A DNA stretch of 15,116 bases from JBHHYN01 sp046757565 (lineage in GTDB: Bacteria > Pseudomonadota > Gammaproteobacteria > Eutrophobiales > Eutrophobiaceae): positions 1-15,116 of the forward strand of contig JBHHYN010000070.1 of NCBI GenBank assembly GCA_046757565.1. The letters run 5' to 3'. A program made the translations under genes and the position numbers. Under the pieces are notes generated by a model. That model searched no databases. It had not been told where the DNA came from and saw only the letters and a list, made by a program, of their open reading frames with translations. This document shows, piece by piece, positions 6,237 to 13,757 of this stretch. Positions within the stretch are counted from its first letter, which is position 1; each line of letters begins with the position of its first letter.

Positions 6237-7967
6237 ATGGCATTCAATACAAACGGCGGAATGAAGGTAGAAAAAGACATCATGGTTCCGATGCGCGATG
6301 GAGTGAAGCTGGCAATGGATCTGTACCGGCCGGAACAGGAAGGAAAGTATCCGGCATTGCTATCGGTGTCAGGTTACGGCAAGGACATCATGGGACCGGG
6401 TATCCGGTTGTCGACCGAGGTGCCGCCTACGGTAGAGTCCGGACACACGGAGCGTCTGGTTGAGAATGGTTACGTGCATGTGATCGGCGATGTGCGCGGA
6501 GTGGGGAAGTCGGAGGGAAGGTACGACATGTGGGGGCCGGCGGAACAACAAGATTGCTCCGACCTGATCGAATGGATTGCGCAGCAACCGTGGTGTGACG
6601 GCAATGTGGGGATGATGGGGATCTCGTACTTTGCCATGCTCCAGGTACCGGCAGCAGCATTGCGACCATCACACCTCAGGGCGATTCTGCCCTTCGAGCC
6701 GGCTGGGGCTGACATTTACCGGGAGTGGTTCTATCCGGGCGGGATCCTGAACAAGTTTACCGTCGCGTGGGGGCCTTTTGTGGTGGCGCCGGAGCTGTCA
6801 TCACTGAGCCTCGATGAATTCACGGCCGAGGAGGTCCGGAAGAAGGTCGAGACACTACGGGAACTCCCTGAGTATCGAGACGATTCGGACATCCAGGAGA
6901 TTCTGGTGGATCCGAACAAGAATCCGATCATGTTCGACGCCCTTCTACACCCCGAAGATGGGGAGTTCTACAGGGAGCGATCCTCATCAACTTACTACGA
7001 TCAGGTTGAGTTGCCAACCTACTTTGGGTCGTTCTGGTGTGTCGGTCTGATCGACCTTTTAGGCGCCGTCCACGGCTTTCAGCACGTTAAAAGTCAACAT
7101 AAGAAACTGATCATCGGGCCGCCGGTGTTTCCCGATCGGCCACATTGGCAGTTTCACGATGAGATCCTGCGCTGGTACGGGCGCTGGCTTAAGGATGAAA
7201 CAACAGGGATCGAAGAGGAACCACCGGTACGGCTGTTCGTGATGGGTGCCAACCGCTGGCGTGAGGCGCAGCAGTGGCCCGTGGAGGGAACTCGCTGGAT
7301 GCGGTTTTACCTGCATGCGGATCGATGGCTGCACGAGTACCCAACCATTCAGGAGCCGCAGAGCACAAGTTTCGAATACGATCCGCAGGGGCACGCATCG
7401 CTTTTCTTTGAATCCTCCGTGTTGATCGAGGACACGGAAGTGACAGGACCCTTATCGGTATTCCTGTCGGCGGCGTGCAGTGAGGACGACACGGCCTGGG
7501 TGGTGTCGTTGTACGATGTGTTTCCGGACGGGAGACGGCACTTTCTGAGTCGGGGATGGTTGAAGGCATCGCACCGGGAATTAGATACAGAGCGATCAAC
7601 AACGTGGCAACCTTACCATCCACACCGAAATCCACAGCCACTGGAACCGGACCGGATCTACGACTACGCAATCGAGATGATGCCTATAGCGAATCTATTT
7701 CGGGCAGGGCACCGGATAGGGCTGGAGATCGCCTGCGACGACCGGGGTCTTGTCGAAGGCGGCCGCGGCTGGCTGGCAAGCTTGTTCCCCGCTAACCCAG
7801 ATCGCCCGACGGTTGATGAGATGATGATGCAGCGGTTTTATTGTCAACTGGCCGTCGATTCACGCCCGAAACGGCTCACAATCCATCACGAGGATGACCA
7901 TCCGTCGTATTTGCTCCTCCCGATCCTGGACGGGAACATACTCGGGACCTCGAGCTGGATGCGGTAA
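6237..7967 (+). CDS. CocE/NonD family alpha/beta hydrolase
   Basis: A 576-residue member of the CocE/X-Pro dipeptidyl-peptidase-like family, serine hydrolases that cleave esters, amides or glutaryl-amide bonds. I set the start at the ATG at 6237, 7 bases after GAGGAG; the frame is open to a TTG at 6186 without support. Order: PMRDGVKLAMDLYRP (residues 18-32), the first-strand signature; GDVRGVGKSEG (84-94); nucleophile elbow GISYFA with S130; lid region about 160-250; C-terminal jelly-roll domain from about residue 330. The acid and base do not sit in the usual WYD and GPWxH strings: the equivalent text is VGLIDLL (D273) and GPPVFPDRPHW (H303). S130-D273-H303 spacing (143 and 30) is close to the cocaine esterase triad (142 and 28), so an active enzyme is plausible. 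No signal peptide. It stands alone on the plus strand. Substrate unknown. Confidence 0.88.
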   Translation: MAFNTNGGMKVEKDIMVPMRDGVKLAMDLYRPEQEGKYPALLSVSGYGKDIMGPGIRLSTEVPPTVESGHTERLVENGYVHVIGDVRGVGKSEGRYDMWGPAEQQDCSDLIEWIAQQPWCDGNVGMMGISYFAMLQVPAAALRPSHLRAILPFEPAGADIYREWFYPGGILNKFTVAWGPFVVAPELSSLSLDEFTAEEVRKKVETLRELPEYRDDSDIQEILVDPNKNPIMFDALLHPEDGEFYRERSSSTYYDQVELPTYFGSFWCVGLIDLLGAVHGFQHVKSQHKKLIIGPPVFPDRPHWQFHDEILRWYGRWLKDETTGIEEEPPVRLFVMGANRWREAQQWPVEGTRWMRFYLHADRWLHEYPTIQEPQSTSFEYDPQGHASLFFESSVLIEDTEVTGPLSVFLSAACSEDDTAWVVSLYDVFPDGRRHFLSRGWLKASHRELDTERSTTWQPYHPHRNPQPLEPDRIYDYAIEMMPIANLFRAGHRIGLEIACDDRGLVEGGRGWLASLFPANPDRPTVDEMMMQRFYCQLAVDSRPKRLTIHHEDDHPSYLLLPILDGNILGTSSWMR

Positions 7968-7972
7968 CAGGT

Positions 7973-7999
7973 CTCCGCCGCGAAGCGGTGGGGAATTTT
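7973..7999 (+). terminator. Rho-independent terminator of the hydrolase gene
   Basis: A 9-bp stem, CTCCGCCGC (7973-7981) with GCGGTGGGG (7985-7993), pairs including two G-T wobbles around a GAA loop, then AATTTT. It begins 5 bases after the hydrolase stop codon. Confidence 0.6.
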
Positions 8000-8100
8000 C
8001 TACAGTGAGGCTGTGAACCAGTGAATGAAATCTATGTTTCTATTCACAGATCCTGCATGGGAGATAACGCTTGATTCGTGTTACCGAATCCGGTATTCCC

Positions 8101-8481
8101 TTAATCGTGCTTATGGTACATCTTATTGACAATGAGCCAGCGACCTCCTGTTTTGACCAAAGCGAGATAATCCGTGTATACCTCACCAAGATGAAGGTCC
8201 TGGACCTTGACGTGGGCGACCGATCCGGTCACATCGATGTTGACAATACCCATGTCAAATTTTTCTCCGATCCTGGCCGGCACTTCCAAACTTTCAACCA
8301 ATTGCACAAAATCCTCTCCGCTACCTTCCTGTAAGGTATCATCGCGATAGCCAAAACTTTGCAATTTTGGATGAAAGGCGCGACGTAAAGCATCTGTATC
8401 CCCTTCGTACATCCCGCGAAGATAGCAATGCACAGTATCCGTAATTGCCGATAAATCTTCCGGAGCCGCAACTGCCAACAT
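8101..8481 (-). CDS. NTF2-like (lumazine-binding/SnoaL-like) protein
   Basis: A 126-residue protein of the NTF2-like cone fold, closest in look to the putative lumazine-binding group. The helix-rich start DLSAITDTVHCYLRGMYEGD is followed by the typical DALRRAFHPKLQSFGY segment (residues about 30-47), then alternating beta strands ending in GGRWLIVNKMYHKH, a hallmark C-terminal strand of the family. Such proteins are ligand-binding or small isomerase/hydrolase domains; none of the catalytic signatures of a defined enzyme is evident. It is the last gene of the cyclase-UbiD-NTF2 minus-strand cluster, 65 bp after the UbiD homologue, which suggests a role in the same pathway. The ATG has a weak AGG site close upstream. 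A short hairpin (TACCG/CGGTA, 8082-8095) follows the stop codon. Confidence 0.8.
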   Translation of the reverse strand: MLAVAAPEDLSAITDTVHCYLRGMYEGDTDALRRAFHPKLQSFGYRDDTLQEGSGEDFVQLVESLEVPARIGEKFDMGIVNIDVTGSVAHVKVQDLHLGEVYTDYLALVKTGGRWLIVNKMYHKHD

Positions 8482-8546
8482 TGCCTATCTCACATGGCCA
8501 AAAGTATAAACCTGACAGAACAAGTTGATCATTTAATCGAAAGGCA

Positions 8547-10229
8547 TCAATCACCCAAGTATCGGGTTTTGTAGGCATGGGCCTTCAGATACGCCTCTAC
8601 ATCAACACCGCTGAAATCCAATTCGGACTTTAACTTCTCATAGACGGCGCGAAGCTTGCCGGCAGAAGGTTGTGCCTTTCGCGGTCGGGGATCAGCTTCC
8701 CTGGAGAAGTATTCCGGCACCTTGACTGTCGCATCGATCCCGATTGCCTCACCTTTAACCTGGGGCAGTTGTGGCTCGGATGGAAAGCCGGCAATTGAAG
8801 CATCACGGAAATGGGTATTGCTGTGCGCCTCGATGTAAATATCACGCGCCGGCTGCACGCATGCCGACAGTGCCATCGTGATCTCACCCCAGTTCCGTAC
8901 ATCGATATCATCATCGACCACAATGACCCACTTGACGCGCTGATTCAGCGCCCAGACGGCGTGCATGACCTGCCGGGCAAAATGAGGCATGGGCTTGAAA
9001 TTGATCGAAATAACGACAATGCCGTTATGCTCACCGAACGGCCAGGGCAGTACCGCAACATCCTGGATATGTTCGCCAAGGATCGTTTTGATCTCACGCA
9101 TCTTGATATCGGAGTTGAAAGCCGCCAGTGGTAGATGGTCCCAGACCGGTGGAGACCAAAGTTCCACGCTTGTCGGCCAAATTGGTTTGTTCCGGTGAGT
9201 AATACAGGTGACTACCGTCTTCATGACTTTTTCAGGGGAACGCGGAACGTAACCATGAAACGAGGAAGGCGGGCCGTCATACCTGAATTCTTCCGGATAA
9301 CCGGGCTGCACCAACCCCTCAACCACGAACTCGGCAGAGGCCGGAACTTCCAGATCAACGGTCTCGCATTTCACCAGTTTCACCGGCCGACCGCGCAATC
9401 CACCGGCTACCGCATATTCATCAACACCGAATTTGGACACGTATCCGCCGACATATTCGAGCACGGGATCAAGACCGGCCACGATTGCCACTTCCATGGG
9501 TGCGCCGGGATTTTTTTGTTGCAGTTTCGTATAGTGGATCCCCCCATGATTGACGCCCGGGACAATGTATGAATTGAGTACAGTCCGGATTTCATCATCA
9601 GGATAGGGTTCACCGGTCAAAGGATTATAATCTGCCATTCCGTGCCAGTAGACGCCGGCATTGCGAATACCGGTATATGGATCCTTGGTAACGGTATTGT
9701 CCAGGGTAAAATAGGCGGAACGCTCCAGTTCCTGCATCTTGAAAAACGGGATCACTTTTCGCAGATTGATATCGTTTCCCTTGATAATGTTTTCCTTACA
9801 CGGCCCGGTGTCAACAATGACTGGTTCGATATACTTTGATGAATCATTGATGATGCTTTCAACCTTGTCCAGTGCCTCGTGATAATCCCGGCAACCGAAT
9901 GCAAGTGCACAACGTGCATAGGATCCCCATAGAGCACCAATAACGCTTGTATCTTGCTGTGTTCCCTCAACGTTATTCATCAATATAGCGGGGCCCTGAA
10001 TAGCGCCAATCCACCGGGTCAGGGCCGCATACTCACCTTCGGCGCCAATCCCGGCATTAATATCCTGCAGTTCACCTGCGGCCCGTAGCTGAAGCAGATA
10101 ATCACGTAAGCTATCATAGGGATAATTGATCTCACAATCGGACGCGATGCGCATTGGTGATCCGACGATATCGCCACTGTAGGAACCTCCTGTGGCAGTG
10201 CGATTTCCTGTTACACTCTTCTTATCCAT
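8547..10229 (-). CDS. UbiD-family prenyl-FMN decarboxylase, catalytic Arg replaced by Trp
   Basis: Members use prenylated FMN to (de)carboxylate aromatic or unsaturated acids reversibly. The 560-residue protein has about 37 residues before the usual family start (YDSLRDYLLQLRAAGEL). The metal/prFMN-binding segment has N190 (GIRNAGVYW), H232 and E271 (DEYAVAGGLRG) where relatives carry their Asn-His-Glu ligands. KCETVDLEVPASAE gives E289 and E294, matching the two catalytic Glu of fungal Fdc1 (E277, E282). The third catalytic residue, Arg five positions after the Asn, is W195 here (codon TGG). An AGGGGGG site 6 bases before the ATG supports the start. It follows the cyclase gene by 82 bp and precedes the NTF2-like gene. 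No ubiX/prenyltransferase gene is in the window, so the cofactor must come from elsewhere. Likely catabolic rather than ubiquinone synthesis, from the context. Confidence 0.92.
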   Translation of the reverse strand: MDKKSVTGNRTATGGSYSGDIVGSPMRIASDCEINYPYDSLRDYLLQLRAAGELQDINAGIGAEGEYAALTRWIGAIQGPAILMNNVEGTQQDTSVIGALWGSYARCALAFGCRDYHEALDKVESIINDSSKYIEPVIVDTGPCKENIIKGNDINLRKVIPFFKMQELERSAYFTLDNTVTKDPYTGIRNAGVYWHGMADYNPLTGEPYPDDEIRTVLNSYIVPGVNHGGIHYTKLQQKNPGAPMEVAIVAGLDPVLEYVGGYVSKFGVDEYAVAGGLRGRPVKLVKCETVDLEVPASAEFVVEGLVQPGYPEEFRYDGPPSSFHGYVPRSPEKVMKTVVTCITHRNKPIWPTSVELWSPPVWDHLPLAAFNSDIKMREIKTILGEHIQDVAVLPWPFGEHNGIVVISINFKPMPHFARQVMHAVWALNQRVKWVIVVDDDIDVRNWGEITMALSACVQPARDIYIEAHSNTHFRDASIAGFPSEPQLPQVKGEAIGIDATVKVPEYFSREADPRPRKAQPSAGKLRAVYEKLKSELDFSGVDVEAYLKAHAYKTRYLGD

Positions 10230-10311
10230 AGAGGACCCCCCTGACTTTCAATAATCAACTGTCCCGATTCCGGAACGTCGAACATTCAATAACCGGACAC
10301 ATATCTGCTAT

Positions 10312-11103
10312 TCAGTTCTCCGGGACAAATGCGACGGCACGAATGGGTGATCCGGTACCGGCCCGCAGAAGCAAAGGCAAGCCCATGAACCAGACCCGTC
10401 TGCCGGTTATCTGATCCAGGTTGGCAAGCGCTTCAGTATTGACAATCTGATATTTCCCACATGTCATATGCGACATGTATTTATCATCATCAGTGTGATC
10501 GATGGACAGACAATCTGTACCGATATTCACAACCCCCTGCTCGGCCAGCCAGGCCGTCGCCTCATCATCCAGGCCGGTGTACGTTGTTATGAACACCTGT
10601 TCGTGGAAACAACGATCCGCATGACCAGTGTAGATCAGTACGATATCACCCTGCTTCACCTCCAACTGGTGTCCGTCCAGGGCCGCCTGCAGGTGAGAAA
10701 CCTGAATATAATCCGGGTGTCGAACATGGCTCACATCCAGACATATTGCCTCACCGTAATAATATTCTAATGGCGTGTACTCCAGTGTCGGGGCACCAGG
10801 CACATATTCGTAGATGGCGTCGGTGTGGGTGCCGGTGTGTTCGCTGATCATCCAGGAATGGGCCTCGAAACCCTTCTCCGTTCCCCAGAGCTTATTGTAT
10901 TGCTCGTGTGTCTGGTTAACCATCATGTAAGGTTTCTGGTGACCCGGCCAGATAGGCATCCCTTCGTGGACCTCGTGGGTGAGGTCGACGAGCTTCATGC
11001 TGCGCCCCGCCAGAAATTTAGTCAGATCGCGGTCCAAAAGCCCCGCGCCTTTTGTGGGTACGGCCCAGCGCGGTTCTTCTAATGTATTACTTACAGTGCC
11101 CAT
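10312..11103 (-). CDS. Cyclase-family metal-dependent hydrolase (KynB/isatin hydrolase-like)
   Basis: A 263-residue member of the cyclase family (PF04199 type), which includes kynurenine formamidase and isatin hydrolase, binuclear metal enzymes that open amides or lactams. The protein has VDLTHEVHEGMPIWPG (residues 39-54), the usual opening motif. The metal motif HxGTHxD is intact as H89, H93 and D95, and the distal ligands are H212 and E224, spaced 12 residues as in KynB. The usual motif continues PxH; here it is I-Y-E (97-99), so the proline and the last His are missing. AAGGAGGGG close before the ATG is a strong ribosome binding site. It is first gene of the cyclase-UbiD-NTF2 cluster. A ring-opening or amide hydrolysis step next to decarboxylation is a reasonable inference; the substrate is unknown. 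Confidence 0.9.
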   Translation of the reverse strand: MGTVSNTLEEPRWAVPTKGAGLLDRDLTKFLAGRSMKLVDLTHEVHEGMPIWPGHQKPYMMVNQTHEQYNKLWGTEKGFEAHSWMISEHTGTHTDAIYEYVPGAPTLEYTPLEYYYGEAICLDVSHVRHPDYIQVSHLQAALDGHQLEVKQGDIVLIYTGHADRCFHEQVFITTYTGLDDEATAWLAEQGVVNIGTDCLSIDHTDDDKYMSHMTCGKYQIVNTEALANLDQITGRRVWFMGLPLLLRAGTGSPIRAVAFVPEN

Positions 11104-11577
11104 TTCGCCCCTCCTTACTCAGGAATTCAGTGAACAAACTTTCAGTTCGAGTTGTATACTATATATCACTAAGAGTCAACCCAAAGTCATTGCTTCCCTC
11201 TTAAATCCTCCAAAGCTAAAAAGTCCCCGGCAGACAGAATTATTTCATCAGTAGACACTTGCAGGAACTATCCAATAGTAATCGTGATTTTTGTATTGCC
11301 AGGCTGCACATAACCAGCACCTTGGCAACGAGAAATGAAGAAAACCGGATTAATAGATATTGATTACATCAACACACACGTGCCATTTAATACATCAGGT
11401 GTTCTGGTAAAATTGCCTATTTGAGAGAGGCGGTTTTACTGAAATTATTGGAAGATCCACCAGAATCCTATATCATATATATTATATATTACATATCTTT
11501 CTATATTTGGAAGATTTGTTAAAAACATTAAATGATGCATCAGGTATTATCATATTGCTGGAAAACGTTTATTCAAC
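11104..11577. other. 474-bp divergent intergenic region
   Basis: The spacer between the minus-strand cyclase operon and the plus-strand DUF3179 gene contains no convincing reading frame. It is AT-rich, with GTATACTATATAT-like sequence (11154-11166) about 50 bases before the cyclase start and a run of TATATATTATATATTACATAT (11476-11497) about 80 bases before the DUF3179 gene. Both are promoter-like. A stretch ending GCGGTTTTACTG near 11430 looks terminator-like but lacks a strong stem. I see no RNA gene or repeat. Confidence 0.5.
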
Positions 11578-12741
11578 ATGTCTGAAGATTTGGTTATTGG
11601 TCTGCTTGCGATAGCGTATTTGCTCGCTGCAATCGGTTTTTGTTTCCTCGCGGATCTCACACAATGGCTCGTGCAGGCGCCACGATTTGTGTATATGAAG
11701 ATCTTCCATTTTCGCGAGCCGTTGATGATTCTCAGTCTTACTGCGTTTCTGCTTGCACTGATCGCCAATTACTGGGTCGGTGTATTGGGATGGCAAGGTG
11801 TTACCCTGAATCTGGTGGTATTCATACCGTTTTTTATCGGGGCGTTCCAGCTCGTCAACGTCATGTTTCCTCGTCAACAATCCGGCGCTGTATTTGAGCC
11901 GACTACCAAGGTTGATCCATACATCAGGCGCGATGATGAGGTGATGGTGGTAGAGCTTAACGGCGATGCCAGGGCATTTCCGAATAAATGGATGCGCCAG
12001 CCCCATATCGTCGGCGACACCATTGGTGGCGAAGAGATCGTTATGACCTATTGCTCCCTCAGTCACCTGGGACTTGCGTACAGTCCATACATTAACGGCA
12101 AAAAGGCTGAACTTAAGACCTTTACACAACTGCAGAACAATCTCGTCATGTTCGACAGCAATACCGATGAGCCCATTCAACAGATTTATGGAAAGACGGA
12201 ACACGGCGGTCAGGGGATGCAGGAATATCCTGTCCAGGTCATGACTTATGGTGCATTTAAGATGCTCTATCCTGACGGTAAGGTTTTCTACAATCCGGCC
12301 CGGAAAGTCAAGGATACACTGGTGCGTATGATGCTGCGTACGGTAATTAATTGGCAACATGAACTCGATGTCCCCGTATTTCCAACTATTGACCTGGACG
12401 ATCCCGGCCTTAAGCAACTGCATCTGAAAGAGAAAGTATGGTGTGTCAGGATTGCTGATGAGAAAGTCGCCTACACACTTGATTATTTCGAAAAAAATAA
12501 CTGGATTATCAACACGCAGGTTGGCGGCCAGGATATCGTGCTTGTCTATTATCCCGGCTACCGCACTGTGAGCGGTTTCGAGCGAAGCATAAATGGCCGG
12601 ACATTAACGATAACTGAACTGGATAATATCGATGTCAATGGCAATACACCGCATGGCAAGCTCAAGCGCATCCCCGTTGCCAGTGAAGTATTCTGGATGA
12701 TCTGGTATACGTTTTACCCGGAAACCAGGCTTAATGCATAA
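11578..12741 (+). CDS. DUF3179 domain protein with three N-terminal membrane helices
   Basis: A 387-residue membrane protein. Three hydrophobic helices are visible at about residues 5-27, 47-69 and 75-97, followed by a soluble domain. The domain carries the DUF3179 pattern: DARAFPNKWMRQPHIVGDTIG (131-150, with H143), then EIVMTYCSLS (153-162), and GGQDIVLVYYPGYRTVSGFER toward the end. Most relatives read YCPLC; here it is YCSLS, so the first Cys (C159) is kept and the second is Ser (S162). Function of the family is not established; the Cys-rich motif suggests redox or metal chemistry. There is no clear ribosome binding site before the ATG. It stands between the UbiD operon and the small-protein/OYE cluster, with its own AT-rich promoter region. 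Confidence 0.85.
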   Translation: MSEDLVIGLLAIAYLLAAIGFCFLADLTQWLVQAPRFVYMKIFHFREPLMILSLTAFLLALIANYWVGVLGWQGVTLNLVVFIPFFIGAFQLVNVMFPRQQSGAVFEPTTKVDPYIRRDDEVMVVELNGDARAFPNKWMRQPHIVGDTIGGEEIVMTYCSLSHLGLAYSPYINGKKAELKTFTQLQNNLVMFDSNTDEPIQQIYGKTEHGGQGMQEYPVQVMTYGAFKMLYPDGKVFYNPARKVKDTLVRMMLRTVINWQHELDVPVFPTIDLDDPGLKQLHLKEKVWCVRIADEKVAYTLDYFEKNNWIINTQVGGQDIVLVYYPGYRTVSGFERSINGRTLTITELDNIDVNGNTPHGKLKRIPVASEVFWMIWYTFYPETRLNA

Positions 12742-12747
12742 CAATTA

Positions 12748-12758
12748 ATTCATCAGAT
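12748..12758. repeat. Target-site duplication, left copy
   Basis: ATTCATCAGAT, identical to 12901-12911 and directly flanking the palindromic element. Confidence 0.8.
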
Positions 12759-12900
12759 GAATGGTACTTACTTAAGCTTGTGAATTATAAATACCCTCTT
12801 TTCGTCGTCTCCGCGAAAGCGGAGATCCAGTGGATAAAGTACATTTTGTTTAACTGGGTTCCCGCCTTCGCGGGAACGACGGGCTAAGTAAGTGCCATTC
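12759..12900. mobile_element. 142-bp palindromic non-autonomous element
   Basis: The element begins GAATGGTACTTACTTA (12759-12774) and ends with its inverted copy, TAAGTAAGTGCCATTC (12885-12900), one mismatch in 16. It is bounded by an 11-bp direct repeat, a length typical of IS4-type transposition. Inside are two hairpins: TCTCCGC-GAAA-GCGGAGA (12808-12825) and TTCCCGC-CTTC-GCGGGAA (12859-12876). The two halves are also inverted copies of each other (CGTCGT..CCGCGAA..GCGG..CCAGT on each side), so the entire element folds into a long cruciform-like structure. The inner motif resembles the widespread CGTCATTCCCGCGAAAGCGGGAATCC repeats of proteobacteria. No transposase. It separates the DUF3179 gene from the YdhR-like gene and may act as a terminator for the former. 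Confidence 0.8.
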
Positions 12901-12911
12901 ATTCATCAGAT
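12901..12911. repeat. Target-site duplication, right copy
   Basis: ATTCATCAGAT, identical to 12748-12758. Confidence 0.8.
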
Positions 12912-13024
12912 TTCTGCTGCCCTGTTGTTGATGTGATCCGGCATGCTGGTTTTATGGAGTATTTGATGCAGTCCCGTCTTAATTATTGCTTCGAGAATAA
13001 CAAGTAAGAGTTGGAGGTAAACAG

Positions 13025-13336
13025 ATGATTACAGCCATTGTTCAATTTGAGATTCCCGAACCTGTAGGCCTTGATAAGGCCAGAGAGCTTTTTTTGGGTT
13101 CGGCGCAAAAATACCGGAATACCAGCGGCTTGATACGCAAGTACTATCTGCGGTCCGAGGACGGCAAAACCGTTGGTGGCGTTTACCTGTGGGAATCGCG
13201 GGCGGCAGCAGAACGGACTTACACGGCTGAATGGCGGAGAACCATATTGGACAAATTCGGTTCTGAAGCTGTTTTAACCTATTTTGACAGCCCGGTTATC
13301 GTTGATAATGAAAAAGGAACAATCAGCCAAAGTTAG
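13025..13336 (+). CDS. YdhR/ABM-like dimeric alpha+beta barrel protein
   Basis: A 103-residue protein of the ferredoxin-like dimeric alpha+beta barrel group, like YdhR and small antibiotic-biosynthesis monooxygenases. It starts with a beta strand (MITAIVQFEIP), then a helix (GLDKARELFLGSAQKY), the segment SGLIRKYYLRSEDGKTVGGVYLWESRAAAERTY, characteristic of the YdhR branch, and a final strand (VLTYFDSPVIVDN). Cofactorless oxygenation is known for some relatives, but many are of unknown function and no catalytic residue can be assigned here. A GGAGG site 6-7 bases before the ATG supports the start. It precedes an EthD-like gene of the same fold class and an Old Yellow Enzyme, suggesting a small catabolic set. 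Confidence 0.85.
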   Translation: MITAIVQFEIPEPVGLDKARELFLGSAQKYRNTSGLIRKYYLRSEDGKTVGGVYLWESRAAAERTYTAEWRRTILDKFGSEAVLTYFDSPVIVDNEKGTISQS

Positions 13337-13344
13337 CATGCTCT

Positions 13345-13364
13345 CTGGTTAATGCAATAACCGG
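13345..13364 (+). terminator. Weak hairpin between the YdhR-like and EthD-like genes
   Basis: CTGGTTA (13345-13351) pairs with TAACCGG (13358-13364), one wobble, around ATGCAA, followed by ATTTGAT. It may partly uncouple the first gene from the next two. Weak. Confidence 0.25.
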
Positions 13365-13424
13365 ATTTGATCATAACAACTGATCTTTTAATATTTATCT
13401 TCATCTGGCCGGAAACCTGGATTA

Positions 13425-13757
13425 ATGACAATCTCCTATTTCGTCTTCTACCGTGGCAAGGCTGATAATCAATCAGCATTTGTCGAGAGATATAAAAAAA
13501 CACATGTCCCAATCCTGAAACGTTTTCCCGGGATAAAAAGAGTCAGGGTGCATACCCCGGTAGCCTGGAACGATTCACAAACCATCAATCCCGGTAATTT
13601 TACGTTGATTGCCGAAATGCTTTTTGATTCCGTGGAAGATCTGGAAGCTGCATTACATTCAGAAGAGAGAAACATGGCGCGGGAGGATTTCAGGCAATTT
13701 CCTGCCTTCGATGGTGTCATCTGGCACCAGGCCATGTCTTGTGAAGAGGAGTTGTAA
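13425..13757 (+). CDS. EthD-domain protein
   Basis: A 110-residue EthD-like protein, again a dimeric alpha+beta barrel. It has the family opening strand ISYFVFYRGKADNQSAFVER, the motif YKKTHVPILKRFPGIKRVRV (residues about 23-42) with the H27 that is commonly conserved in the group, and the later TLIAEMLFDSVEDLEAALHSEE helix region. EthD proteins accompany oxidative degradation of ethers and aromatic or polyketide compounds, but their exact task is usually unknown. No ribosome binding site is obvious before the ATG. Its TAA stop overlaps the ATG of the following Old Yellow Enzyme by one base (TAATG), so translation of the two is probably coupled and their functions linked. Confidence 0.87.
   Translation: MTISYFVFYRGKADNQSAFVERYKKTHVPILKRFPGIKRVRVHTPVAWNDSQTINPGNFTLIAEMLFDSVEDLEAALHSEERNMAREDFRQFPAFDGVIWHQAMSCEEEL

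Noticed and set aside
7027..7145. Calling the CocE-like hydrolase catalytically dead
   Set aside because: Asp and His candidates at nearly canonical spacing from the nucleophile are present, so loss of the triad cannot be claimed.
11569..12423. A 284-codon open frame on the strand opposite the DUF3179 gene
   Set aside because: It mirrors the coding frame of a clear family member, has no recognisable domain, and has no supported start.
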